Source: Erpobdella octoculata (lineage: Eukaryota > Annelida > Clitellata > Hirudinida > Erpobdellidae). Taken from it: DNA of 64,000 bases. Within the stretch, counting starts at the first letter, position 1; each line of letters starts with the position of its first letter. The notes below the pieces were generated by a model that was not told the DNA's origin, searched no databases, and was given only the letters and a program-made list of their open reading frames with translations. Position numbers and translations under genes: made by a program. Below are positions 1 to 12,144 of the stretch, in pieces. The stretch spans positions 1,417,605 through 1,481,604 of the forward strand of contig OZ022246.1 of the NCBI GenBank assembly GCA_963978895.1, read 5' to 3'.

Positions 1-668
1 AAGAGAGAAACAGATAGAGAAATAGCAGGAAAAAGAGAGTGAGAGAAAAAATACAGAAAAAAAGAGAGAGAAAAAAAGAGAGAAAAAGAGAGAGAGAAAG
101 AGAGAAATGGACCTACTATGACAACCCACGTATGCCCCCTTCCTCCCTCCCTCCCCGTAGCTTAATCGGCATGTTACGCAAGTACGAATAATTTCCATAA
201 TTGATAAGCCATATCAAAAGCCATTATATTATTTTACATATATAGTCTATATAATAGTATAGTATAGTAATATAATATCAGTGTCTGTGGAATAGTTGAA
301 TTAGTAACCAACGATAAACGATGTTGTTGTATTAAATTTGTAACTTGTAAGAAACAAATTCGTGTACCCAGTGCTTACACGAATTGCTTACTATGCACTT
401 GATGTAAATCTTTAAAAGAAACATGTAATTGAATTATACTTGTAATCAGAAATGCGTGTAAAAAAATTACACGTAAAAATAATTACTGTGTCTTTTAAAT
501 AAATATACAAACATTGACTCAACATGTTTTAAAACGTTTGTAAATCAGTTAATAAAAGTGATAAGATTGTAATTGTATTAATTTACAATACATAAAAATA
601 TAATATAGGAAAAGTAAATAAAATAATTACATGTATTTAATAATATGCATATAAAAAGCATCCCATCG

Positions 669-757
669 TGTAATCTATTACATTAATTTATTACAATCTT
701 AATGCATTACGTTTGTGCAATCTATTACATTAATTCATTCCAATCTTAATGTATTGC
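669..757. repeat. Tandem duplication, ~50 bp unit
   Basis: Two adjacent copies of an AT-rich unit containing AATCTATTACATTAATT, followed by CAATCTTAATG. They differ at a few bases. Confidence 0.7.
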
Positions 758-1055
758 TACCTTTTCTCCCATCGCGTTTAGCAATTGTTTAGTTGAAAAG
801 TTTCTTTACAATTTGAAAAGAAAACAAGTACAAGAAAAAACGAGTTTTTTAACATAAATAAATTAATGAAAATTGGTATTATTATATTTATTAGAGTACC
901 GAATTACAGGATTTTCCCATTAAGATTCTAGATTGATCATGAAATCGTGCCAAGACATTTTTTAAAAGATTTTATGTTAAGTGAATACATGTATTTAATA
1001 CAAACACTCAATACAATAATCAGTTACATGTAATATTTTTCTAAATATATTTTTA

Positions 1056-1170
1056 ATTACATGTAAGTATCTAATATATACATACGTAGATTACACGTAA
1101 TGTTTTCTATACTAAGTTTTAATAACATGTAAGTATCTAATATATACATTCGTAGATTACATGTAATATA
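1056..1170. repeat. Tandem duplication, ~63 bp unit
   Basis: Two copies of a unit containing ACATGTAAGTATCTAATATA and then CGTAGATTACAYGTAAT, separated by a short divergent spacer. Confidence 0.75.
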
Positions 1171-1341
1171 TTCATTCAAGAGTTAAAACAGCAAAGGTTT
1201 GTCTTACGTTTGCACGATCTTGGTTTAGACTGTTTCCTCCTTGGCATCTGAATCCGTAACAGCAGATATATACAGAAGACGTTGAAGCAAAAAAGTTCCG
1301 CAAATTGACTCGCCAAGACAAACCTTTATCAAAAGAGAGCG

Positions 1342-1378
<37 letters not shown>

Positions 1379-1511
1379 TTCTTTTAAACAAAATGTTTTT
1401 CGGAATAATTGATTTTTCGTCGTCTTTTGCGTAGTTCGTTCAGCTCAATAATTTATTTATTTATTTATTTACAACATTTTAATTGTAAACGGTGATTCAT
1501 AAAAAACCGTT

Positions 1512-1512
<1 letters not shown>

Positions 1513-1567
<55 letters not shown>
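1513..1567. repeat. (TC)n microsatellite
   Basis: Nearly pure CT dinucleotide run with one interruption. It creates long spurious Ser-Leu or Arg-Glu open frames on both strands. Confidence 0.95.
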
Positions 1568-1572
<5 letters not shown>

Positions 1573-2307
1573 GTGTGTTCTCGTCTCCGTCACAACAAGA
1601 GAAGGAGGGGCCGTTGGGTGGTGTGGCGCACCACGCCCGAGAACCCCGGCGCACACGCGCGTGCTGACAACACCGCAGTCATCGCCACCACCGCCATCAC
1701 CGCCAGAGTTAGTTTTACGTGCAAAACTGTTTTCAGATGAAACCGACGAGGTATAAACGCGCCTCTTCCGACAACGACGACGACGACGACGCAGTTATAT
1801 TGCAGTGTCCAATGACGCTGGCCGACCGTTTCCCGCGGGGGCCAACAACGCAACGAAGCTCAACAAACGTACTGACAGAGACTAAAGCACGACGTATGCG
1901 CGTATATAGGCCCCTGTGTACGCGGACGCACGCACGCTAGGGCGTACGCGCGAGCGCGGCCGCGTACAGCAGGCGTGACTGGCGTCCCGAGGGTGCCACA
2001 TCGGCTTGTAGCATAAGAGCGCTTGAGTTCCCACGATGATTGCAGCAAGTCGATAACAAAAATTCCCCAGAGGCAGATGACCCGTCAAGCAACTATAAAA
2101 CAGAAAAGAGAGAGAGAGAGCTAGAGGGAGAGTGAGAGAGAAAACGAGAGAGAGAGAGAGATGGAAAAAATGGAGATTCGAAAGTGGAGCGATGAGTTAA
2201 TATCACGTGAAGTTCCATCGTTATTTTTTATTTTTTGTTGTTGTTGTCTCTCACTCTCGTTTAATTCGAAAGTGAGAGGTTAAAACGTTTTCTTGATTCT
2301 CTTTCGC

Positions 2308-2445
2308 TAGGTAGGTTGGTAGGTTGGTAGGTAGGTAGGTTGGTTGATAGGTTGATAAGTAGGTTGGTAGGTAGGTAGGTAGGTAGGTAGGTAGGTAGGT
2401 TGGTAGGTAGGTAGGTTGGTAGGTTGGTAGGTTGGTAGGTTGGTA
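2308..2445. repeat. GGTA/GGTT minisatellite
   Basis: Array of alternating GTAG and GTTG tetramers (unit about GTAGGTTG). It yields spurious Leu-Pro-Thr-Tyr repeat frames on the minus strand. Confidence 0.95.
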
Positions 2446-4244
2446 TACATATCGCTGCTTTCCATGTGTTATATTTTTGTTGCTCCATCCTTTTCCATCG
2501 CAGACATTCCTTGATGGACGCATCTTTTTTATTTTTTTATTTTCTTGACTTTGTTTTTCGCATTTCATCTTAAAGTTAGGATTCATATCTTGTGGTCTGG
2601 TGGACTGTCTGAGTCGATGCATCGTTGATCCTTGAGTGATACTTATTTTTTTTATTCAATTTTTTGAGTGATATTTATTTATTTTTATTGATTTTTTTGA
2701 GTGATATTTTTTTTTAATGAATTTTTTTCAGTCCCGCGAGAAAACTTTTTCCTAACATTTTTTTCCCGATTCCACTCGATACTTTCAACCGATACAATTG
2801 AGCAAGTTGTTTTTGAACCGCTGCTACGAGAGACTTGGTGGACTGAAATCAGGACTCAAGATTTGAGACCTTGAAGACAAGGTATTGAATATCGAGAGAT
2901 TTAGATTTAAGAGTTGAAAACCTGGACTTGCCAACAACTTATTAGTTGTTCCACAGTTGCGAGCGTATTATTTTAAAAATTCGTCGGTTTTGTGTTTTCG
3001 ACATTTAAAAAAAATTGTTCTAAAGTATTTTTGTCTCTCTATTTTTCATTTCATATTTTATTACCTTAAAATTTGCTGTTTTTTTTTCGAAGTTGCCAAG
3101 CATTTTTTTTCTTGCTGCGCCGGCACAAAAATCAGTCCAGAAGAGACCAAACAAAGTCTCGCCTAGGCAACGGATTATTCAAACTTCAGTGTCATTACCT
3201 CGGTGGTTAAATGAATCCCTACGGAAGGAGTAGCAGCGTGAGGCCGCCTGTCCACTGTCCACCCAGGACGCTACGAAATGTCTTGCAAAATTTTAAATAA
3301 ACTCAAAGAAGTCATCGTTGTCTTCCTAGAAATAAAAAATATCTTAGTAAAAAAAATTTTTAAAGTAAACTCAAGTAAATAAATTTTCAAAATGTATGCA
3401 CAAAGTAATGAAAGGAAAGAAAAAAATATACTGAAGAGCGACATGGCTGGCACTGTATAATGGCGGCAATGCCACAAGGGAACGGAAGGACAAAAGCGAC
3501 AGCAATGCCACAGGGATGGAGACAAAAGCATTGCAATGTCGTGAGACAGGAAGTCTGTGCCGAGGTAATACCCTGGAGATGGTCAAGTTTTTTTTGTGGT
3601 ATTTTCAAATGGAATATCAATTTTTTTTATTCATGTATTATTGATTCTTAAGACATCAAATTTAATAGCTGATGAATTCACGTGGGCGTGGGGTGCAGGC
3701 AAAAACAATGTTTACTAATTTTTAGTTTTTTTTACTACTAGTTGTACTGCTTTTATAACATTATAACATTTTTTAATATTACGTTATTAATAATAATGAT
3801 ATTAAAATTATTGTTTTATTTTTATTTTCATTTATTTTGAATTATACACGTTTACAAACAAACCGGTTTTAATTGAACGGCTATCTGCTCTTTGTGCAGG
3901 CAGGCAGGCAAGCCCCCAGAGGAGCCGATCCCATCCCGACACTGGCAACTGATGTTCCTCCCAGGAGATGGCGAAACATTTCCAGTGTATGCCCCCGGGA
4001 AGGATGTGGCAACAGAGATAAATTCGGGCTGGTGATTTCAGAATTTGCCATGCCAACCTCTCTCGATCCTACTATACGTCGGTTTTGTGTGTTGAAAAAA
4101 TTCTGAAAATTACAACGATAGAAAATGCGATACGATAGATGCTACCTACTTTATGTGTATACAATACTTTGTAGTTTTTCCTTGTATATAGTTGAAGATG
4201 TGTGCAAATTGAACTCAGATTAATTTTATCATTTGACTTGTAAA

Positions 4245-4331
4245 GTAACGTAACACAACGCAACGTAATATAACGTAACGTAACATAACGTAACGTAATA
4301 TAACGTAACGTAACGTAACGTAACGTAACGT
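4245..4331. repeat. TAACG pentanucleotide array
   Basis: Imperfect tandem array of TAACG/TAACA units. It is internal and short, so I do not read it as a telomere. Confidence 0.9.
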
Positions 4332-5089
4332 CAAAATAGCGAGGTTTTTAGTTGCCAAGGAACTTGGAACATACGCCATTTTAACCATACATCAAGTCTT
4401 TAATGTTATTGAAAAGAAAGCATGATCATCAGAGACAGACAGAGGAACCGTCCATAAATGTCGTCACACGATTAGAGAAAGAGGGATAGAGAGAGAGAGA
4501 GAAAGAGGGAAAGGGAGAGAGAGGGAGTCACATTTGTGACCAGTGTTTTATCCAGACGTCTTAGGGAGGAATTCCACTCCCAAAAAGTTTAAAAATTCTA
4601 CCCTAAAATGATAAATTTTTCAAAAACCAATTTTCGAGAACAAGCAATACCAAAAAACGCAATTTCGAGCCGTTTGAGACAATAGGTCTAATTGATTTAT
4701 TTGGAAATGAATATATAATAGATCGAAGTTTTTATTAAAGATATGAGCAGTTCATCTCAAACACATCAGTTATTTGAATTAACTTCAATAGCAAGTTCAG
4801 AGAAAACAATAAAAATGCAGTGAGGTAATTTTTACGGACAAATCAAAATCTGAGTGACGTAGCACTCAAAAATTTTATTTGTATTTATTATTTTCAAGTT
4901 TACAAACTATAATAAAAAAATGTTTATGAAATAATATTTATTCAAAAATAATGATTAAATGCCGAAATAAGAGCTGGCTTTCAACAACCTCTTTCGGAAA
5001 CATCCAAGTGATGAGCTGTTTTCTCGTCTAAATATAAACAAAAGAAGTGGTCGGAGCTGTTCTGTGTCATTTTTATTTTCTCATATTTC

Positions 5090-5107
5090 GGTTTCAGACT
5101 GTTCAAA
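5090..5107 (+). promoter_or_regulatory. Splice acceptor close to the HERPUD start codon
   Basis: A pyrimidine-rich stretch ending in TTTCAG lies about 10 nt before the ATG. It is either the 3' end of a 5' UTR intron or a trans-splice acceptor; the sequence alone cannot tell which. Confidence 0.5.
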
Positions 5108-8100
5108 ATGGCTGGAAATTTACAGTTATTAGTGAAATCTGCGGATTTGAAATTCAAGGAACAAGTTATTTCATGTTCGAAAGATTGGCACGTCAGCGAT
5201 CTTAAAATACACGTATCCAATTTGATGATAGTTGGAAAAGTAAGCACAATACGAGATATTTTCTGATTCGAAATAATATATAGGAGTGTTTTACGAGACA
5301 ATATGAAGGTGACACAATTTTTAAGCTCCAAGCCGACCAAAAATTGGTTTATGAAATTAAATAAAATGGAGTCTATTATAAGAAGTAGAGCAAATAAACA
5401 TTTAAAATACAGTAAAACATTTCATACATCATTGATGTTAGTCTTTGTTTATATGTATATAATGTGATTGTACTTGTCATTACATTACACTTACACTACT
5501 TCTACTGACAACAGCAACTACAAACATTTTAAGTTTTTAAGCTTTTATAATTAAATTTTATTTTGATCGATATTTGTATCTAACTCATCATTGGATTTCT
5601 AATCGGCATCCGTTGTTTTAAAATATTTCAGATTATTTTCCTTTTACAGTCTTCCGCACTGCCGAAGGTGATATACTCTGGCAGGCTCCTGATGGATGAC
5701 GAAAAACTCGATAATATCTTCAAACAGGTTTGCTGTAGTGGTCGTTTTCTTAACTATTTTTTTTTTTATCAACACAATTACAACCGTCGTTTTATTCGTG
5801 CGAAATTTCAGTCTTCCTCCGGCGACGTTCACACGGTCTATCTCGTAGTGTCTTCCTCAGTCGAATCGCCGTCACCGACATCCTCCGCCAACGTTCAGCA
5901 ACCACTCGAAGAAGGATTGAGAAAGAGAAATTTGGCGAGTCCGTCGACGAACTCGAGCACGGACCTCCCGAGCGGCAGTATGTTTGTCGACCAATCAAAC
6001 TTCTCGACTCACGCTGTTTATCCTTCACCACCCGCGGTCCATCCCGCACCACACGTTCCATCTCCGTATTTCCTCCCTCAATCTTATCCCTTCTTCCCCG
6101 CAGCTGGTGGAGTTGACGCCGGGGGATTCTTGATGTATGCGAATGTTGTTTATGGATTTTATTTAACGTTACGACGGTCTTTACCGTTTGAAATGTTTCC
6201 GGTTTAAATGTCATGCGAAACTGATGTCATCGTATTCTCATTCGTAACAGGCCCAACCAATCCATGTGGATGCAAGCGTATGTTGAATACATGGACCAAT
6301 ACATGAGATTGTTAGTATACTTTACAACGATGGTAGAGACGCAGCGCTTACCGACAAGACGACTGCGCCGAGACTAGTTTTAATATCGACCGGTTTACGA
6401 CTTGACACGACGTACGAGCGGTTAATAGTGGTAGTGAGAGACCGACAGTGACGTGTCAACCCGTAAGTGTCGATGCTGACTCGGACAATGATGCTCTCGA
6501 TGTTCTGCTTTACTGAACATCTGTATCAATTACTCAATTACAGTTTACAGAACGGTGACCAACAAGTACAACCCCAAACTCTTACCGACGAACCCCGCGA
6601 CGTGCCTAACGCCCCCGATCGTATAGCCCCGCCTCCTAGAGAGCAGCGTCCCGTACAGAGGATGAACGCCCAGGGCGGGGCGTTCCTAATGGACGACGAG
6701 GAAGAGGAGCAAAATCGCGACTGGCTCGACTGGACCTACGTGGTTATCAGATTCTCCATGCTGATGTGCATCCTGTATTTCTACACTACTCCGTCGAAAT
6801 TTCTTGTTTTCATTATCGCATCTCTTCTCTTCTTTCTGTTAGTCTTATTTATTTATTTAGTTATTCATTAATTTTTATATAAAATAAATTTTACGAGAGA
6901 TAAATATTTTTTCGTTTAGTTTTGCTTTAATTCTTGTGATTTTTCTGCTTTAATAGTTTGTTCTAATAACTTTTATTTTTTGTGAAGCTTTAAAAACTTG
7001 AACACCCAAATTATTATAGACATTTAGGACCATCATCATCACCACCACAATTTATTTTAGAAATTTTGCTTTTCCACGTTAAGCTAGGGTTGGACCGATT
7101 CTCTTCTCCATGTGCTTGTCTACTTGAGTTTCTAATGTAAATTAACAATGACCAAAGGTAGATTGTACATGAGTCTGAAAGCAGTGAAAGTTTCAACCGT
7201 ATCCATTCCATTTAAGACAGAACTAGGCTTTGCATTTTCTCTGTTTTTCCAGATTTTGATTCTTTAAAAAATTAAATAGAATCGTGTTTTTATCGACCCG
7301 TCCCTGCTTAAAACAGTTCTTCAAAATAAAATTCTTTTTTTTTAGGTACCAGGGCGGATGGCTGTTTCTTCCGCTTTTCAACCAACGAAACGTCAACAAC
7401 GCCCAACTCCAGAGAGCCGAAGCCGGAGCGGAAAACGGCGAAAATGTTAGTTTCAGGAGGAGACGTTTTATATCGTTAAAAAAAAGTTTTCTGCTTCGTT
7501 GGAGTCGGACTTCTGTCATTTAAAGTAGTATTGTGCTGGTCTGGTGGAGGTTTAAAAATGTTGCAACTTCATAGCAGAATCTTTCACTACGGCAACAGGA
7601 ACACGTGGGGTCACACGGTTCAACCCACCACCCACACTCGCTGTGTCCAAAATTAAAAAAAAATTTAGCCTCATTGGCTCTGTCGCAAAATTGGCAATTG
7701 TCCCACTGGCCAATGTCGGGTGATTAAATTATTTTATCAACATAGTGGGAGATCATTGTGTATGTTCATAAAATTCTAGAACTGCATCTGTTCTCGTCCG
7801 ATGTTCAGATAATGGTGCTTATTATATAGCAGCTGACCTATTGAGTCAGACGTCTTAAATCAAATAACATTATGCTATGTACATCACATTACATTATGCT
7901 TTGTACATCACATTACATTATGCTTTGTACATCACATTACATTATGCTATGTACATCACATTACATTATGCTTTGTACATCACATTACAATATGCTTTTT
8001 ACGTCACATTACAATATGCTTTGTACATCACATTACATTATGCTTTGTACATCACATTACATTATGCTTTGTACATCACATTACAATATACTTTTTACGT

Positions 8101-8479
8101 CACATTACAATATGCTTTTTACGTCACATCACATTATACTTTTTACATCACATTGCATTGTGCTTTGTCCATCACATTACATTTTGCTTTGTACATCACA
8201 TTACATTATGCTTTTTACGTCACATTACAATATGCTTTTTACGTCACATCACATTATACTTTTTACATCACATTACATTGTGCTTTGTCCATCATATTAC
8301 AATATAATGATGACGATCTTATTTTTAAGGCCAGAGAAGAAGCTGCCGGAAACATCAACAACGACAACCCCAGAACCAACGGGGTCATCCTTCAGTTTTT
8401 ATACACCTTTTGGTCAATTTTTGTGGGCCTCTTCACATCACTGGCCCCCCAAGTGCCTCCTCCTGTTAATGCCAATTAA
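5108..8479 (+). CDS. HERPUD: HERPUD family ER-stress ubiquitin-like membrane protein
   Basis: Homocysteine-responsive ER-resident ubiquitin-like protein; family members scaffold the HRD1 ubiquitin-ligase complex for ER-associated degradation. I join seven exons: 5108-5239, 5650-5727, 5812-6134, 6251-6310, 6544-6837, 7346-7445 and 8330-8479. All joins are phase-consistent with GT-AG borders, giving about 378 residues (human HERPUD1 has 391). The N-terminal ubiquitin-like domain (residues ~1-85) has the family's ISC..DW start and YSGRLL core. A proline-rich middle follows, then RMNAQGG, the hallmark NRDWLDWTY (~255-263) and a hydrophobic membrane hairpin (~262-296). The C-terminus ends in a second hydrophobic stretch (FVGLFTSLAP). 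A TTTCAG acceptor lies about 10 nt before the ATG. The last intron contains a 24-bp minisatellite. HERPUD1 versus HERPUD2 cannot be decided. Confidence 0.93.
7867..8307. repeat. 24-bp minisatellite in the last HERPUD intron
   Basis: About 18 copies of a 24-bp unit around ACATTATGCTTTGTACATCA, with variants carrying TTTTTACGTC. Because the period is a multiple of three and free of stops in two frames, it produces ~200-codon frames (7872-8483) that run into the real last exon. Those frames are not genuine. Confidence 0.95.
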
Positions 8480-8794
8480 TTAACATTTGTTTAATAATTA
8501 ACATTTTTATTCAATAATAACATCAATCAGTTATATGTATGTACGTTCTGATCACTTGCAATAGTATAACTTATGGTATTCTGAAATGTATAACATAATC
8601 CAGTTTGATATTTTGAGTTGTATAGGAAAAGAAGGTACCAACCAACTTCCTACCTGTGTTGACTACTCGTCAATACAGGTTGCAGGGTTGACTTTCTTGA
8701 GTGACTCGACAATATCATATGTCTTATTGCGGTTTTTGGTTGTTTTGGATAACAATATTTTATTTTTGAGTTATGTATCATGAAGATATAAATA

Positions 8795-8831
<37 letters not shown>

Positions 8832-10239
8832 CCAATTAGTTAATTCTTTCTATTTTTTACAAATGTTAATTTCTGTAATTTGTTAATTTTTTTCATATTT
8901 GGTGACGAGAAATCATTTTTTTATCCGATTAAATAGATTTAATTTTATCAGCAACAATTATAAAATGAATGGCGATAATGCGTCGTTGTGTTGAAAATAG
9001 TGGCATGGAATCTATTGACAGTGTGCACTGTCAATAACACAGATGGCTATCGGCAGTGGGTCGCTAAATCTCTTCAAAAAATCTGTTGATGTCAATAGGG
9101 TTGAATATTTGCAATAACCAAATTTCATATGCCCCTCTGTCATCCCACTAAAGGGAGGGGGGGTAAATGAAGGATCGTAACTAAATTCATATGTGTGTAT
9201 GAAAGATTTTTTTCACGAATAAAAAGCGACAATCATTTGTGTTGTGATTTGAAAACTGGGACTACTTAAATTAATTAATAATCTTGATAAGAGGAAACGT
9301 CGATATTTTTAACTTCAGAATTTGAAAGAGTAGAGATTCAACAACTTCCGGTTGGAGATAACAAAGTGGTTAATATCGCAGCCATTAAATTTTCTGAGAA
9401 CGATAAAAACAGAAGATAAGCTGAGTAGTTGAGTCATCTATTACATAAAAAATCGATATTATTGTGCAAAAGAGATGTACACACAACAGCAGGTTCTGCC
9501 AACAGAAGATGAATCAGTGCGTTGTTCACAGTTTGATTTTAATCTTTAGTGGCAGTCAAAATGCGCCCTTACAAATTTCCATCTGTAAACTTTTCTTCCA
9601 AAAATAATTGATGACCGGTCGTAAGTATATTTTTTCCGTAAATTTTGGCGCCTCTTCAAAAAAGGCTTTTGGCGCACGCTTCTAAATGACACCCGGGGAA
9701 ACGTGTCCCCTAAGCCCCTAAATACACCTCGGCCACTTTAAGTAAATACGATGAAACAGCACGTGTAACATAAAATAGGTATAACTAAAGACTCCTCGTG
9801 TTAAGAGGAAAATGGTCGTTCAATATCGGCACGTTTTACAATTAATAACTGACTTGAAAAAAATAAAAAATGACCTTGTATCAAGGTAAAATAGGAATAT
9901 ATAGGAAAACGTATATAAAAAAAAACTGGTAGGAACAGCTTACATTAATTTAGCCTGTCGTGAAGAAATTTGAAAGATGCTGAGATTTCAGATGACAACA
10001 CGATGTTTTGTAGCAATGATAAAATTACAACCAACAAAAAATACAGTCATGTTACGCTTTAGGAAATAAATCTTGAGAATGAAGAAGACTAGTATGATGA
10101 TAGTACAAAAAGAAAGAAAAAAATAAGATAATAACATATTGCTTGGAACCAACAGACGCGGTTTTCGGCTATATAGCGGCCTATAATCTCGGGACATAAC
10201 TCGTCTATTGCTTATTAAAGAACGGGAATCCGGTTCGGT
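8480..10239. other. Intergenic, no gene seen
   Basis: AT-rich spacer between HERPUD (+) and the FYB-like gene (-). It contains a (TA)n tract at 8795-8829 and a perfect inverted repeat, ATTGACAGTG-TG-CACTGTCAAT, at 9014-9035. The rest carries nothing I can assign. Confidence 0.6.
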
Positions 10240-11469
10240 CTAGTCAAGTTCCTGGTAGAGTTCGCCGTCGTCGTCGTCGTCGTCTGGCGTTCCAGCATCA
10301 TCGTAAACATCTTCGCTAGGTATAGGTGGAAGAGGTTTATTAGAAGAAGAAGCTGCCATTATCCTTTCTTCTTCTTCCTGCTCCTCCGTCAGAAGAGATA
10401 TGGGTCTGACTAATTTATTAGGCGTAATATCGTCTAGTTCTTCGTACGTTTCTTCGTCGCTGTCGGATTCAATCGGCTGCTGCGGCTGCTTTGGCTGCTT
10501 TGGCTGTTGCGGCTGCCTCATCTGAACTGGATTCACTTTTTCTTGTCGTGACGAAAACGACTTGAGGTTCACAGACGGGGGACGAGCCGGCTTACGAGGG
10601 GGCTGCTGGGATGATTCGGTTTTCGGAAGAGTCAGTAAACGATACGATTTCCATTCGTGCTGCTCGTCTTTCTGCTGATGTTCTTCCTTATTGAGGCTCG
10701 GATTCGCGATTTTTTCATTGTTTTGAGAGCGAGTAGAGATTTTTGAGTCTGTCCGTTTGTTAGCAGTTCTTTCAAGCGTTCCTGCCGCTGGCTTGGCTTG
10801 TCGAGCGATGACTGGGGGCGGCTTGAATTCGGCTTCAGGTTTATTCGCCGACGGCTTGTCGACAGACGCAGCTGTTTCGTTCGGCTGATTAACTTCCACT
10901 TTCAGCTGTCGTGGCTTATCCTTGGAAGGTTTCGGAGCACCAGGAAAAGGAGGCTCCTTTTCGGGTTTTGTGACAACCGAAGAAGGCGGTATCTTTTGAG
11001 GTTTTGTTGTAGCAATTGGAGAATGCGGTGCTTTAACAGCTTCAAGTTTATTATTGTCTCCTGATGACTTGCTATCAGCATGTTTAAGTTTCGGGTAAGC
11101 CTTTTGGGCCGCGGTCGGTCCCGGTTTTTCGTATTTGTTGATCGGTTCTTTAACATCATTCGGTTTTTCGGCTACGTTTGCGTTTTCCTTGAAAGATTTC
11201 TGGACTTGTGTTACCGGCTTCACGCTCCTTGGCGAAACCGACTCACTTTCCTTTGACGGCGATTCAACGTTTTTTAGCTTCTCTCTTGCTGATTTCAGCG
11301 GAAATTCGGGTTTCGACTGCTCCTCAAAACGTCGTAAGACCGGTTTTTTCGTAGCGATAGGCGGTTTTGAAACATCTTCTGTCTCTTCGACTGATTTCGA
11401 ATTCAGAAACTGCATCCTATCAGCAGAAAGCTTCGACGGACCTCTCTGGACTTGATCTGGTTTACTCAT
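10240..11469 (-). CDS. FYB/ADAP-like proline-rich phosphotyrosine adaptor, no SH3
   Basis: Intronless frame of 409 residues, taking the ATG at 11469 (MSKPDQ); an in-frame ATG lies 17 codons upstream. The protein is low-complexity, rich in Pro, Lys, Ser and Glu, with repeated KP/PKP motifs. Features shared with FYN-binding adaptors (FYB1/ADAP, PRAM1) are a PRKPARPPSVNLKSF segment (~291-305), a KPLPPIP polyproline motif (~378-384) and three acidic tyrosine motifs: EETYEELDD (Tyr ~342), EDVYDDAG (Tyr ~389) and GELYQELD at the very C-terminus (Tyr ~405). In FYB such tyrosines bind SH2 domains when phosphorylated. The helically extended SH3 domains of FYB are absent. A scaffold role near the plasma membrane or cytoskeleton is inferred. 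Low-complexity similarity can mislead, so the family call is moderate. Confidence 0.6.
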   Translation of the reverse strand: MSKPDQVQRGPSKLSADRMQFLNSKSVEETEDVSKPPIATKKPVLRRFEEQSKPEFPLKSAREKLKNVESPSKESESVSPRSVKPVTQVQKSFKENANVAEKPNDVKEPINKYEKPGPTAAQKAYPKLKHADSKSSGDNNKLEAVKAPHSPIATTKPQKIPPSSVVTKPEKEPPFPGAPKPSKDKPRQLKVEVNQPNETAASVDKPSANKPEAEFKPPPVIARQAKPAAGTLERTANKRTDSKISTRSQNNEKIANPSLNKEEHQQKDEQHEWKSYRLLTLPKTESSQQPPRKPARPPSVNLKSFSSRQEKVNPVQMRQPQQPKQPKQPQQPIESDSDEETYEELDDITPNKLVRPISLLTEEQEEEERIMAASSSNKPLPPIPSEDVYDDAGTPDDDDDDGELYQELD

Positions 11470-12144
11470 TTTTTTTCTTAAATTTATTAAAAGAACGTCG
11501 ATTAGAAAACTTGAACGCAAGTGATCACTTGAGTTTATAGCAAGCCCGGCTCTCTAAAACTAAAACTTCCTGGTTCCGATAAGTAGGTACCGATAGCTTC
11601 ATCCTCCTCTTAGCTGAAATTATATACACTGATGAGATGCTCACAATGAATTTCCCCGATTGCTGAATAGACAATCCAAAAAAATAAATAAATAAATAAC
11701 TAAAAAGAAAGAAGACATATCAACGACTTTTGTAAAAAATCTTTAATAAATATAAAAATTCCGGCATTTTCAAACGATGCAACAATTTAAACATTAAACT
11801 TCATTTTAGAAATAGGCTGAATGCCTATTAATAATAATTTGACTTTATATTCACATCTGCATATGCATTAAGCTTTGGTATGTTTTTAAATTATCAAGTA
11901 GTAGCCTATAGGTACATTTCTAAACGCTTTTTATGTATCTAAAAAAAGAAGTCTATTTTCTTAACGATAAAAGTGTTTTATCTCGTTGTTTTTTACATCT
12001 ATTATAGCCGTCTTGCAAGTTATAGAAATTCTTTTAATTGAAAAATTTGATTCGCGTTCCTCATCGCAATGGCAATAGGTATATGGGACAGTCTCAAATC
12101 TGGATTGGTATGTAGGTAAAGGAGAAAAGAAACAGGATCAAATC

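Larger units (their letters stand above)
1..5097. other. Repeat-rich spacer upstream of HERPUD
   Basis: I see no convincing coding exon here. The stretch holds GA-rich tracts (about 1-110 and 2100-2160), AT-rich DNA, several microsatellites and short tandem duplications listed separately, and a low-complexity T-rich region (2640-3120). Open frames in it are explained by (TC)n, GGTA/GGTT repeats or chance. A conceptual frame at 3873-4106 (+) is more GC-rich than its surroundings, but I recognise no family in it. Confidence 0.6.

Noticed and set aside
2251..2622. Leu-Pro-Thr-Tyr repeat protein
   Set aside because: Arises from the GGTA/GGTT minisatellite.
3832..4106. Overlapping 74-77-codon frames on both strands
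   Set aside because: GC content is higher than nearby, but no family, start context or splice partner is recognisable.
4245..4331. Telomeric repeat (TAACG array)
   Set aside because: Short, degenerate and internal, with ordinary sequence on both sides.
7872..8483. ~200-codon frames of MLCTSHYI or ALYITLHY repeats
   Set aside because: Products of a 24-bp minisatellite inside the last HERPUD intron. Only 8330-8479 is a real exon.
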